DNA of 64,000 bases from Branchiostoma floridae (GCF_000003815.2 NC_049979.1:12562766-12626765), one strand, 5' to 3'; counted from the first letter of the stretch, positions 1 through 13,900 are shown. The notes: a model not told the origin generated them from the letters alone. Numbers and translations: made by a program.

Positions 1-425
1 ACCTAATTCATGACTTTTGATGCTTCTTCACTGAATCTGCAACAAAATTTTCGCACTGTTTTGTGCACATCTCTTGTCCTGAGAAATACTGGAAGTTGGT
101 GTTGAACTTCCATAAATGACCGATATACTGATTGAAGTCACCAGTGTCAATAGAGCATACCTAAAAATATATAATATAAGCCTACAACCACTGAATAGAT
201 GTATCTGTCCTGATACCCTGTAGATTAGAAATAAATAGCACAATCCCCTATCCTCACGGCCATGTAAGGATACCATTGACAGGTCACAAAAGACCTGCTG
301 TTGGCCACGACATCAATTACCACCATATCTCAAGTGGATGGAAGGATGCCTGCTACTACGTATATCTGTTATGTACACTACTAATATACAATATCGCTCC
401 AATAAGACTAGGAATATCGACTTAC
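1..425 (-). other. Start of pyruvate carboxylase intron 1
   Basis: From the donor at 425 to the left edge no further carboxylase exon could be recognised on the minus strand. The open frames here carry no family similarity I can see. Confidence 0.5.
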
Positions 426-600
426 CTCTGTTGGCGACCATGACCTTCTTTATGGGTTGGTCAGTTTGTGTGGCCGTCTCAGGCTGTGAGGAGTATGTCC
501 TGCACGCGGCTCCCCCCACGGCCCGGGCATGGCTGGTCACGCGGAGCTGGGCCTGAGCCACCCGCTGTACACACGCCACGGGGGACTGCAGACGGAACAT
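426..600 (-). CDS. PC: Pyruvate carboxylase, first coding exon (partial gene)
   Basis: The exon runs from an ATG at 600 down to a GTAAG donor at 425-421. It encodes 58 residues plus one base of the next codon. The first ~45 residues are rich in Arg, Ala, Ser and Gln with no acidic residue before about position 40, like a mitochondrial presequence. They are followed by PIKKVMVANRG, the start of the biotin-carboxylase domain; this wording fits pyruvate carboxylase better than propionyl- or methylcrotonyl-CoA carboxylase. The enzyme carboxylates pyruvate to oxaloacetate in the mitochondrial matrix, using biotin and ATP. Possible acceptors just upstream of the ATG (near 604-626) suggest the 5' UTR is split. 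I did not find the next exon in 1-425, so the rest of the gene lies left of the window. The gene is divergent from TAF6L. Confidence 0.85.
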
Positions 601-3600
601 GGCTGGTGTGCAGGCTGACTAGGCCTGGAGCAGAAAAAATGAAACAAGGCAATCCAGAGATTTCCATCTTGCTGTGCTGTGAAATAAGGAGGGGTAGACC
701 AAAGCATACCTGACGTAGGATCTTTATACAGAACCTGAAAAGAGCGGCAAACCCCGGAAAGAAGCTGTCAGGGAGCCACAGCCGACAGAACCAGATGGAA
801 ATTTGCTGCAAATTAGCCTGTAGGCACCTAAGGACCTAAGGTTTAGGGAAAAATGAATTCACAGTAGTCCTGTTAAAGAAGCCACCATACTTGTTTAATA
901 GCTTTTGCATTTCAATTTCGCAGCCTAGCGAAGATTATGCTACACAGAAACACTGTGGGCACCCAAAACCACTGAGCTGTGTGCCTGGCTGCCTGGCTTA
1001 TGTCAGTGGCACTCTTGATAAATTAAGAAATGAATTATGGCAAAGTCATCTGTAGCTCCACAACAACGTGGATAACCAGCATGAAGATTGAGCCAGCAGT
1101 TACTACAAAAGATTGTGCTCAGGCTATGTTGATCCCAGTTCCCAACTGAATGTTACAAAGAACTAAGCCCGTACCAGGGTTCTCCCCAGAGAGTGGAATA
1201 AGGGAGGCCCTCCACTATACTCTCAGCCAGCTCCACTATACTATTTTCAAATTTAGTGTGTTTCTTCCCTATTTTCTTTGTTAGTTTTGCTAGAATTAAT
1301 GACAATTCACAGATTTTTGTGCCAAGTGGCATCACTTTTCCAGTCAGCATTGTCTGCAAAAACTTGCAAGAATGAGCAATGATCAAAACAATAGTCGTTT
1401 TGCCACTTCACAACAAAGGAATCACAACAGTACATTATACTTGTAGTATTTGACACCCTCTGTCATTGCAAAATGAACCCATTTTCATGAAAGCGCAGCG
1501 CATTGGTGTGGGTTATTTTTGCCAGCCCCTCCACTATACTAAAAAATTCTGGGGAGAACCCTGCGTACAAATGGTTGTATCTATTCCTGGTACTATTATG
1601 TAAAGATATATGCACAGGTCATCATTGAGGCAGGTAAATTGCACACTAGGGATGATGTTTTTCTCACAGTCACATGAAGCATGATAAAAAATCATCAATC
1701 AGGGACAATGACACCCCAAATTTATCACTGTCTTGACAGTACATAACAACATTACAGCACTATAGTCAAAGGTATCCATCTCTTTTGTGGCTCCAAGGTT
1801 TCTTGTTGTCCCTTGTGTGAAGAAACAACAATCCTGACAGCTATGATACAGATGGAATTACACAATATCATTGTAATACACAACTAGGAATGTAAGATAT
1901 TGGAATTTTCTTAATTGTCCACAACCAATTTTGTTTTGCTTCAAGTACCTATCTTTGTAAAGGTGTTACAATGAATATGGCAAAGGTTTTGTAAAACAAA
2001 AATTTTAAAGCTAGTCTGCTATACTAAAGAATTAAATATCTCTATAGATGTTGTAGAGTATGCAGTAACCACATCAGTCGATGTCAGACGTATGTCACAC
2101 AGATTCTCTATGGCCCTCCTACCTGTAATGTGGGAATAATAGACGTTGATGCCTGCAGTATGGGGGTGCGCTTGTCTATAACGTCATTATAAATGACCTC
2201 TGCACTCACAGCAGGGGGACCTTATCACTTACCTCTAATCTAGTCTTATTGACTTCTGAGTAGTAGGCAAATTATGTCACAGATTTTCCTGTTGTCCAAG
2301 AGAGGAGTGAGTGATGACTGGATGTATTGCAGGAAAGAATTTTCAATGAGGGACATCATGAATATAATATGGGGAGGTGTGGCCACATTATTATATGGGA
2401 GTTGGGGTAGGAAATTCTCTTTTCTTTCACTAACAAGAGAAAAATTTTAAAAAGACAAAATGAAAAATTAAAGATAAAATCATCAGGATGATGGAGCACA
2501 TTGTTATGTCTAACATTCTGTCTAGCGGGGCCATTTGTATGTGTCCTTCAAACATCCTTGAACCAGTCACATGACAAGATGACAAGAGTAATACAAAAAT
2601 GCCTTTTTCAATAAATATCATATTTCCTAAAAGGATTACCCTTTAATCAGAACACAATATGCTCTACGTGTATATTATGCTAGAACTATAAGAACCAAAT
2701 TCATCTTTGAAAGCATTTGGATAGGTCAGGGTCAAGTAAGGTCATTGGTAGTGGTACCAAAGGCTGGTGGGATTTTGTATGAACATAAATCAGCTGATAG
2801 CATCTGTTTGGTGCCATATTGATTGTATCATAGGGAAGCCATATGAACAGGATTAGGGGTGTACCTCAAGGGAAATAAATAATGGTGTTGATGGGCTTTA
2901 TTACAAACAGCATTTGATGTAAATCATAATCCTACACAGTACCCACACATCATTACAAAAACATGCCCTGTAGTAAAGATACCTGTTCTTGGAGATTATG
3001 AATAAATTGTACTAGACTAATTGAGCAAACATATGGTGACTAAATCGTGTAAATGGTCAGCAGAAAGGGCCTATGGTAAGGGTAATATTGAAACTAACTG
3101 TGAGGGAAAATGAAACTGTAATATTACAGTGGCCAAACTCCCCTGACAAATTTGACTGTTTTTAAGCCATGGTCGTTAGTCAGGTGGAAACTAGGGCTTG
3201 CTCGCATTGCCTGATTTTTACCTGGTGATGGATTGATCTAGACTGTGTATCAATAACAACCGTTATAGCATGACTGTCGTGGTAACTGTGTTGGCGTAAC
3301 TATGACATTACCCACTACTGACTGAACTTGTGTGCTGTAAATGCCACCACGGTTTTGTTCTAGTAAACTGATTTATTCTTTGAGCAAATATATATGCTGC
3401 CCAGGCGGCCTAGAAGACATTTGAACTACAATTTTATAGGCCTACAGTACTGTACAGTGCTTGACTTGGCAGGGCTTAAAAAAAGACTGCTATTAGTAAA
3501 TGTACTACCAGCATAAAATGATAACTGTTACATGATGCTGAAAAAACTTGTATGAAACATTTCCATGTGACAGTAATGTGATGTACTGTAATTGTTTCAT

Positions 3601-4957
3601 ACTTTGGAAAATTAGAGATTTACTTTGAAATTCATGTATTTGCCATGCTAAACTGTTTATTAAAGTTTAACTACTTGGCTGATTTATTTGTGCATTCAAA
3701 AGAATGAAAAGCTGCCCACCATAAAAATCCTGTTGGGCAGGGCACAAGGACATTGGGTGAAACCTTGACATGTACATATAGTTTATGGTCATACACCACA
3801 ACACAGGTCATTGACCTGGCGGCCATTGCTTGCCAGTCTTGTGCTTATTTTCGTGAAAGTGCAATTTGATAAACACTGCAAGTACGCAAGAATGTAAACA
3901 AAGAAAGTGCTGAGTGGACAGAGTACAAAGAACAACAATAACAAGGCGTAGCTGTTACGTCACTGGGATAATACATCTGCCTGGCGCTGTGCCAGGATTT
4001 TATATGTGAGCCCTGCCTGCCATTATGATAACCACGGACTGCACGTGGCCTACGTGCTATACGACATGTGAAATATAAATGAACATGTTTTAACCATACT
4101 GATAACGATTGACACCAAAACGCGCCTTTTCTTGCTCCCCCTTTTCAGTTAATTAGAATAAGCTGTTGATAATGAGGTGTCCTTCCGTGATCCCGGGGGA
4201 GAGGCACAGAAATTGTGAGCTGATGCAATGGTTTACCGGCAACATAATGTTTTGATATGCAAATTTTTTGATGGTATTAAATTCAAATGACTATTAACGT
4301 TGAATATGTCTGTATATAATGATGGTGGATGAGAAGGCGAAGGAAAACGGTGACTTACCGGGAAATTGACTCCACAAGACTCAACAAATTATTTTACGGC
4401 AAGTCTTGCTGCAGCAGCAAATTCGCGACGTGGACAGACCGTCTGCCCTGCTTGACCAACGGACGCGGACGTCCTTGCAACAACTGTTCCTCGGCTTGCT
4501 TACCTACCTAACACAACGTCATGTTGGCTGCCATATCTACATGGAATGACTACGTAAACGATTGGAAAATCCGGACCTAGCCTATCGCGTGCGGGCCGAA
4601 CTGGTTAGGTCACAAATCAAGTCGATGTCTCGCTTTCTTATCGATTACAGGGGCACTGCAGGACGATGACCTTTGACATACGAAGTGGACTACTCCGATT
4701 CAATGCTTCAAATCTTTAACATTGTCGCAATTGAATCTACAACAAAAGTTTCTTTCGCTACTTCGGAGGAACAATCATCAAAATTGATGAGATTACAAAT
4801 GATGTTCTCTATTTTCAAGTACCTTTTGTGGAGAATTCGCAAAGTTACTCTACTCCAGATCTCCCTGTCCACAAGTGGTTTAATCTGCACAAAATGGCGG
4901 AATAAATTTTGACTTACAGGATTCTCCGTGTTTTGTTGGAAATTTAAATCTAAAACG
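601..4957. other. Intergenic region between divergent PC and TAF6L
   Basis: This is 4.36 kb between two start codons that face away from each other. It holds one complete MITE (1175-1563) and otherwise AT-rich sequence with no convincing exon. Both promoters must lie here. I saw no TATA box or initiator that I would place with confidence. The stretch 4330-4960 is GC-richer and probably contains the TAF6L 5' UTR and promoter. Confidence 0.5.
1175..1563 (-). mobile_element. 389-bp MITE with CAGGG ends and a 5-bp target duplication
   Basis: The ends are perfect 14-bp inverted repeats, CAGGGTTCTCCCCA at 1175-1188 and its complement at 1550-1563. CGTAC flanks both sides (1170-1174 and 1564-1568) as a target-site duplication. 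The motif CTCCACTATACT recurs near both ends as a subterminal repeat. A second, diverged copy in opposite orientation lies at 41192-41591. There is no transposase; the ~60-codon open frame shared by both copies looks like chance coding within a repeat. CAGGG ends suggest a hAT-like source, with 5-bp rather than the usual 8-bp duplications. Confidence 0.9.
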
Positions 4958-7900
4958 ATGCAAAACATGAACGATTCCCACGCTCCGCCACCGTCCCAAC
5001 AGTCGGCAGACGCCACTTCAGCAGCAGGAACCTCTGCAGCGGCTTCAGGGGAAAGGAAATTCGCCCAGATCCCGAAAGAGTCGGTGAGGGCCCATGCGGA
5101 ATCCATCGGCATATCAGAAGTGCCGGACGATGTTGCCGCGATGGTGGCCGAAGACGCCTGCTACAGGCTACGTGAAGTCATGCAGGTACAGTACTTTAAT
5201 ATCGTCTCTCACGTATTGACATGTGGGACGTCATCATAAACTATAGCTGATAAACATAAGAGTAGCACCATCGGGAGACTCCTGGAAATCACTGAAAATA
5301 AAATCACTGCAAATATGATAAATTATGATAAATCATTATTACTATTATAGTAATAATGATGATAATATCGGGTGTATTTGCAGCCAGTAGATACCTACTG
5401 GCTGAAAATACATGCAATATTATTATCATTATTACTATTATCATCATCATATTATATGATGATGATAATAGTAATAATAATAAATTTAAATGAGGCATCC
5501 TCCTACGCAGGGACATCCAACGGCCAAACAGCCAGATTTACATGGTCGAGGCGCCTGCTCAAGCAGGGACCCCCCGTTTAACGTCCCTTCTGAAATACAA
5601 TTTCGTGGAACTTTTGGTACGGCTATAGCATCTGGTCATCCTTGGGTGGTCTCCCATCCAAGAACTGTCTGAACTGCACGTTGCTTAACTTCCGAGATCG
5701 AGGGATCGTGTGTGTCCCACGTGCCACGGGGCCATACTATTTAGGTTTATAGTAAGTCGAATGTTTAACAGATCGAATGTTGAAAAATTAATTTACTAAA
5801 ATAATTCAATGTTTCTTGTTCTTGTAGGCAAGCTGCCAGTTTATGAGACATGCGAAGAGAAAGCGTCTGACAGCTGAGGACTTCAACAGGGCTCTGCGGT
5901 GGAGCAACGTGGAGGTAAACTCATCTTCAAGCAGATGTTGGGAGGCTTAATCATGTTTTCCTAGCTGACAGTTTCAAGAACAGTTTGTAACAAATGGTTA
6001 AGTAGTAAAATATAACATTTTTGCCTCCCAACATCTGCTTGGGAGTAAATATGATCTACACACAAAGTCACAGTTATATCTAGATACTACAAGTAAATGT
6101 TGTAGAGGCGACAGTGGGGAATGCTAGTTGTTATGTATGAAATGCAAAGCTATCAAGTGTGATATCAAAAACTTCAGGAAAATTATATGACTACTGAGCT
6201 CAGTCATTACTTCCTAATCCTAGAGTAAAATTATGATGTTTGCCTTTCACTAAAATCATCTAATAAGAAAAAAAAATCCATGGATGTACCGGGATATTGT
6301 GCAAATCCATACCTATGTTTGTATTTAAAAAAAAGCCAGATATAAAATTAGGCCATTTACATTGTGTTGAAGTGTACACTTCCTTGTAAGTAGCCTATAA
6401 GGGGTCAGGAAGGAGAGATTCATCAATCACATCTGAGACAACTGAAGTCAGCTAGAGACTTGAGACTTGAGAATGGACTTAACACAATATACAATCATTG
6501 GAAACACAGATACCATATATGATTATAATGTGTGTTATTTTCAGCCAATGTATGGTCACAACTCTCCCGACCCCATGGTGTTCCGACCGACCAAAGACGC
6601 AGAGCTGTACTTTTACGAGGACAGGGAGATCAACCTTACCGAGTTCGCCATGGAAACCATCCTGCCCAGAAATCCTGGGGAAACAACTGTCAAAGGTAAA
6701 GGATTTCACTTTAAAGAGCTACTCAGCTAGTTCACAGTTTGAACTGAAATTGAAGTATGCATGTGCATTCCTATGCTTTGTGGCACTTGGTATTAGCTGA
6801 CAGCCCATTCTTAATGTATTGTTATGTTAGGGGCTTTTAACATGTGCACCTCAGATTGTCAGCTAGCTTATTTTCCTAGTGCCTGCTTTGGAATTCAGTT
6901 TGTAAATATCTTGGAGGCAACTAACTTATCACCAGAATAGCTCATGGAGAGTGCCATAAACATTGCGATCTTTGATATTCTGCTTTGCCTTACTGTTATT
7001 TTGCTGTTATAGATGATGTGCATTTGTCTTGAGATTGGTGACATGTTTTTGATGAAATTAAAGCTTAAATTTACCATTTCCACAGCTCAGTGGTTGGTGG
7101 TTGAAGGCCGGGACAAAGGAGCAGGTAGGAAGTCATTCCAGTACATGTAACTTGACTAATCTTTTAGCAGATATTGGGCACTATAAGACTGTAACATTTT
7201 CTGACCAGCCTGTTTTTTTAGCATCCTTTGCAATCGTCATGGCTGCCTGTGATACCTGGAAATTTTCCAGGATAGTGCTGCTTTAACAATGTCTACATTA
7301 AATAGACTTGTTTGTTATCTTTATACATGTCTATGCCCTGTGTCCATATAGATGGCGTTGAAGTCTAAGCCGAGCAAGTTAGATACATTGTACTGTTGTA
7401 AAAGCCAGCAAACTTCAGCATTTACTGCAAGACTGATTAAATTCTCAATCAGGGCTCTCCAGTACTAGGGATGGGAACTTGCTTGTTGGAATGGACAAAA
7501 AATTTCCCTATCCGTTTCCAAAATCTGAGCTTTAGTACATGAAATGGATGAAAGCATGTTTTCATATACTTAAAATGACAGATTTAACTACAAAAATGAT
7601 CAACATGGGCTCCCAAACAATGAGTGGGACAGAAAGAATCTAAAGCTGGAAACAGCTCTGTTCTCAATAAACCAACTAACTTACCAATCAATCAATGAAA
7701 CCGCATATTTTCTGTTTTTTCTTGTTCTCTATGTTCTAACAACGGATTATCAAACATTGGTTCCACGTTGCAGGAAGCTCCCCAGCCCTGTCAGAAGAAC
7801 TGGTGCAGTACTATGACCAGGTCACACGAGCCATTCTGGGGGGAAACGAACAGCTCATCAAGGTCAGTCATTGCTCGGGTTGCGCAAGGAAGATTTGAAT

Positions 7901-10900
7901 AAGAATGTGGCACTTGCATACTTCTGGCCAGACAATGCAGTACTTTTTTCTGCTGATTTGAAGAAAAATAATGAAAGATGTCAGGGTACAGATATTTAAA
8001 GGTATTACTGTAATATAATATTGTATATCGATCTTGAGATGTTTGATGTGGTTTAATTTTTCATGGTTAGCATGGACCCCACAAATTTGTTTCCATTCAA
8101 GGATTATTTCCCTAAGTTGCACTATAGAATTGTAGAATATAATAGAATACTAAAAAACTCCATTCCTTCCTACTCCGAATTTTTTTGAAAATAAGTGAAT
8201 TTACTAAAATGGTGAATATTCAAATATTTCATTTTATATTTGCACTCAGTACTGAGGTGGTTGTGGTATCATTTCCATGCAGAGAGTACTGGTGCAAAGA
8301 TCTTTATTTCTTGGCTCAGAAGTTGTAGATTCCTGTACAAGAGACACTTATGTTGACTTGCTGTGTTTATTAGTCCTCTCTTTTCCAGACGGCTCTTGCT
8401 GACTTAAGGACCAACTCCCGCATCTCAGCCCTGCTGCCATACTTTGTCTACTTGGTGGGAGAAGTGAGTTCCTTAACATTGCTTATATTTCAACGTCTTC
8501 ATTGTGAGATGCAAGTTTGTTGAACTTAAATTATCTGTAAAGCCCTGTCACATTTTGGGACTTTCATATGGTTTTGCTCCCCGACCACTCGCCAACAAAG
8601 GTCAGTGCTTTTTTGGTAGTTTGGAATCCATTCTAGTATGAAAGTTGATCTATGTTGGTAAATGACTCTGTCAGCAAAAGTTGGGGAACTCCCAATTCTT
8701 CTTCTCACAGTGACTGGTCAGTGGTCGTAGGTCCTAGTACAGTTGTTCTTTTGTAAGTTTTTTTGTTCCCTCCCCTCCCAGGTGAAGTCCATCAGCCATG
8801 ACCTGGAGGCACTGACTCGTCTGCTGCAGACTGCCCAGGCCCTCATCCAGAACCCACACCTGTACCTGGGACCTTATGTTAGTACCTGCAGTTTTGCAGC
8901 TTAAAAATGCATTTTACAGCAATGAAAAAAAACCCCAGAAAATCAAGAAGGGTGGAGAAACAGGTTGCCAAATTTTCTGTGGTGCCCCAACGGTCAAATA
9001 GTTAGTCGAATGATCAAATAGTTAGACCAAGGGATTGATGAAGTGATTGAGACACCAATGATACTTAACTACAAGTTAATTATCACATTCAACCATAATA
9101 CATATTATTCAATGACCAAAGATGTTTGTACAAAATATACATACTTACAAACGCTTACAAACCTTAAAGGACAGCATCAGAAAATTTTCAATTCTTTATT
9201 TTCCAGTAGTTTACTCATTAAAAAGTTGATGTACGTCAATTTTTACATTGATCCGCCTAATATGACCCTGTAGACACGTTTGAACTTCGCGCTCTCCTCC
9301 TCTCCCCGCCGCGCTGGCCGATGACGTAATGGCCTCGTTCTGATCGTCTGAGATTGTATGACGTCACGGATCCAAAACTTCTAGCCAGCCATTTTGCTCG
9401 GTGAACCTCGGTCCTCTCATCGATAAATTATCACCCCGCCATTCTGGAGTTCAGTTTGTTGTTGTTGAAAATTACTTCCGTGGACCTGAAAGTCGCATTG
9501 TGAGCTGTCTACGAAGCCATAGTCCCCGGGAGACTGAACATGAATGAGCTTGCCTGCGAGTAAACCGCGCGGCGACGGAACGAAATCAAAACAATGGTGG
9601 TGGGGGAGATTCACGCATCGTGCCGTTCTGGACTATTACAAGAGCGAGTTCTGGTCAGTTCTTAGCTTCTCCTTTCCGGACAGCACAGCGATAATTACAC
9701 GTAAACTTCCACGAATTTTTGTTGAGTTCACAATTGTTCAACTGGCAGGGACATTTAAAAAATAATCGTTTTGCTTCAGACAACATAGCCTTGGTGGGTT
9801 ACCTATGGAACGATCCCTTTTTCGCTCGTATACAGTATAGCACCGCAACTTGTACAGATCATGCGAGTTACGCCTCGCCTCTCATTTTATTTTCTGTTTT
9901 TCCGGGAAATTATCTGGACTGGTCGGTTTTTCAATCATGTAGCTTTGGCGGAGATTGCTGGGGGTTCATTCAAAACAAATCACGGACTCTGAAACGAAGC
10001 CGACATTTCGCGCTATTCACAATGCCGGCCTGTGTTGTATGTAAAAACAACAATGCTGTATGTATAGGAAGGGGGATCGTTCGATATGTAGCGATCGAGG
10101 GTATGTTGTCAGAGGAAAAATGTTTTTTTTAATGTCCCTGCCAGTTGAACAATTGTGAATTCAACCAAAATTCGTGGAAGCTTACGTGTAAATATCGCTG
10201 TGCTGTCCGGAAAGGAGAAGGTAAGAACTGACCCGAACTCGCTCTTGTAAAAGTCCAGAACGGCACGATGCGTGAACCTCCCCCACCACCATTGTTTTGA
10301 TTTCGTTCCGTCGCCGCGCGGTTTACTCGCAGGCAAGCTTATTCATGTTCAGTCTCCCGGGGACTATGGCATCGTAGACAGCTCACAACGCGACTTACAG
10401 GTCCACGAAAGTAATTTTCAACAACAACAAACTGAACTCCAGAATGGCGGGGTGATTATTTACCGCTGAGAGGACCGAGGTTCACCGAGCAAAATGGCTG
10501 GCTAGAAGTTTTGGATCCGTGACGTCATACAATCTCAGACGATCAGAACGAGGCCATTACGTCATCGGCCAGCGCGGCGGGGAGAGGAGGAGAGCGCGAA
10601 GTTCAAACGTGTCTACAGGGTCATATTAGGCGGATCAATGTAAAAATTGACGTACATCAACTTTTTAATGAGTAAACTACTGGAAAATAAACAATTGAAA
10701 ATTTTCTGATGCTGTCCTTTAAACCATGCTTCCTGTTCTTCTGTATCTGTATCTGTATCTATATAGCCGGTATAACCGCCCTTCGGCATAACACACCAGC
10801 TTGATTCCTAACGCCATGTAATCAAATTAGATTCTATCGATGACATCATAGTGAACATGCCAGCCACTTTGTAGAACCTGGCTGCTCAGTTCAGTAGAAT

Positions 10901-13900
10901 TGACTACCAGTTGACTTAAAGGATTACCCAGTAGCCCACTCCATACATCTACTTTTATAGCATTAATGCTAAATGCCCAGAGATTGCATATATTGAGTGA
11001 TAGATTACACTTATTATGTGAGAAATGCAATAATGTATTGTTGTGCCCTGTCCAGTTGAAACAGCTGGTGGCCAGTGTGATGTACTGTATCCTGGAGCCG
11101 CTGGCTGCCTCCATCAACCCTCTCAACGACCACTGGGCACTGCGGGACTACGCTGCTAGGCTGCTGGCTCAGATATGCAGGTACAAAGGAAAGGAAACTC
11201 TCTTAATTTTCCGGTGGTCGTGACAGAAAAGACATAACTCACTTTCTACAGTATTCACACGTTCATTTTATATTACATGGCGAATTCCCCTTGCTATTTT
11301 CGACAAGCTCAAAGAAGACTACCACTTAAACGTCCTGTCCTTAGGACTTCAATCATTTCCTGTAGCGTGCATGTTGGGAGAGCAGCAACCGCTGGGATTC
11401 AAACTTTCAAATTCTAACCACTGGACAATGCATACTACTAATGCAGACTGAATTATCCAAACTATAAAAGTTAGGAGCTGGCAGGTGGTAACAAAGTGAA
11501 TGAGACAGATTGTGTCACATCTAATTGGTTTTTTTTCATAGTCATAGGTAAAAGAGTTATAGAACTGAGCACACTCAGAATTTCTGTCTATACATGTATC
11601 TATAGTAAATCTCATGTTAACACCATTTTATTCACATGCACAGGGCCTAGGGAATGGCTTGCACCTCCCTTAATTATGCAAAGTTTGTTTTAATAACAGA
11701 CAATTGTTTTTGATCAAAAAAATATCTGAGATAGTCAAGCTGAATCTGTCCTTCCTAAATATCCGTAGTTTGATATTCTTAGTTTTTGATGTCATAACTG
11801 TCTAATGTTGACCTCTTCCTCTCCCTAGGTCCGGCTGCATGAGTGTGGAGGGTCTACAGAAGCAGCTGCTGCTGGCCCTACAGAAGGTGTTGGTGGACCC
11901 AGCCAGGCCTCTGTGCTCTCACTATGGAGCTGTGGTGGGACTAACAGCACTGGGGAGCAAGGTCAAGTATCCAGTCACTTGTAAAGTTACATCTGTTGTG
12001 TACTTGCCTTAATGGTCTTTATTTCTTGTAACATTATCTTTTGTTTTATTTGATGTTGATATATTGTCTGGGGTTCCGACATGGGGTTCTCCCCTGGTTA
12101 AATGAAAAAGACAAATGTTAAAGTTGCATACTACTGTAAATCTTGAAACTTTTGCTGTGGTTTTATATAAGTGGTGCCTGTTTTTGTGAATATATGTTAC
12201 TATACTAGGTACTATACGACATAATTGTTTCAACCACAAATATAAAACATAAAAAAACTCCCTTTCCTTCCAACTGCAAACTTAAGCCACTGGCATTTTA
12301 AAATCCTGTCTTCATATAAAGTCTGTAAGTTTGACAATAGAACTTTGTAGAAATGACTCTAAATTCTACTCTACTTTGTTATTGTTATTTTCTTGAACCA
12401 GTAAGAGCCAAAACATATGTAAACCCCAACCGATATTACCGGTGTCTGATCATTTTCCTTTGTAGAAAATTGGACCATCATTTTGAGCATCGCCCATTTA
12501 CAAGTTTTCATAAACAGTTGGACCTGTACCCGATCCTTTGTACCTGAACGGTACCAGTACCTGAATTTTCTGTACTGGTATTCACCCCTAGTAAATGTGT
12601 GTTGTATCTCCAGGCCGTAGAGGATGTGCTGTACCCCCAGCTGGGTACCTACTGGCCGTTCCTACAGAGCTGGATGGAGGACAGGACCATCTCTAATGCA
12701 CAGGCCAAGGCTGATGCACACAGAGTGCAGGGGGCCCTTCTGGTAGGAACCAATGATGCTTTTACATACATGTCCTTTTTGCTACTCTCCAAGCAGAGAT
12801 GAGGAAATCATGACCTTCTTCAGTCAGCTGTCAGAAAATATGGGCAAGTTAGAAGAAGGTTATATTTTCCCATTGAGTCTGTGCTTGGAGAGTACCTTTT
12901 TTGCAAATTGTTACAATTATATGGAAATGTATAGATACACATTGATGCTGCTGTACAAAAAACATGAGTATACAAATACATTTTCCATATAGATGTGTCA
13001 AACTTAAGTGCCTTGACATAATCAGTTGCAGCTCTACCTGGCAATGCTACTTTTGCATGACCCATAAATATTTGGCCAGGTGCAGTTGTACTTAATACAT
13101 GCCTAGTACAATCATTATTTTCTAATAGTAGGGTGATTAAGAAAATATTCTTATGTTTCATCCATGTATTATTTTCCTGTCCACCCCAGTCTGCAGCAGA
13201 ATTGTTGTTGAAGACGTACCAGCAGAACGGGTCCGAACCCCACGCTGAGTCCAGCCACGAGAGCTCCCCCAACCAGAGCCCCCAGCAACCCGAAGCCAGC
13301 GAATTCACCATCGGGACTTTTGGCCAACTGCTGGAGTCCGGCGGTACTGCANNNNNNNNNNNNNNNNNNNNNNNNNNNNNNNNNNNNNNNNNNNNNNNNN
13401 NNNNNNNNNNNNNNNNNNNNNNNNNNNNNNNNNNNNNNNNNNNNNNNNNNNNNNNNNNNNNNNNNNNNNNNNNNNNNNNNNNNNNNNNNNNNNNNNNNNN
13501 NNNNNNNNNNNNNNNNNNNNNNNNNNNNNNNNNNNNNNNNNNNNNNNNNNNNNNNNNNNCGGATTTGCCCCCGATGCTGTCGTTTGCAGGGAACGGACAG
13601 CCCATGGACCTATCGAGCGTGCCCTCCACTAGTGACACTACCCACACCACGGGCAGGCGCACCTCCAAACGGCGGCAGAGCTCGAAGGAGTCGCCCAAAT
13701 CCAAGCGAGCACGGCGGGCTCCCTCCATGTCGGACATATTCAGCCTCTCCAGGGCCTCTCAAAGGAGGAGAGACATTGTGGTGAACATTCGGGGAGGGAG
13801 GCAGGTCGGGAAGAAGAAGACCAAGCCCGGTGCGCTCCTCGGAGCCGAGCTGAGTAGACTCTGCCGGAGAGTTCCCTTCATGGGGAAGAGGAAGAAAGTC

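Noticed and set aside
28-276. An open minus-strand frame as pyruvate carboxylase exon 2
   Set aside because: The translation lacks the expected biotin-carboxylase continuation after VANRG (GEIAIR-type sequence).
5621-5737. A functional 5S rRNA gene
   Set aside because: The 5' and 3' thirds are heavily diverged from 5S, there is no T-run terminator, and an unrelated body follows.
9719-10132. A 137-codon frame in the foldback spacer with MPACVVCKNNN, reminiscent of a THAP or zinc-finger start
   Set aside because: Only one Cys pair is present, the required later Cys-His is absent, and the frame begins in the inverted arm. I treat it as chance within a non-autonomous element.
12820-13737. A 305-codon minus-strand frame opposite the last TAF6L exon
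   Set aside because: It is held open by the run of Ns, and it shadows the real plus-strand exon.
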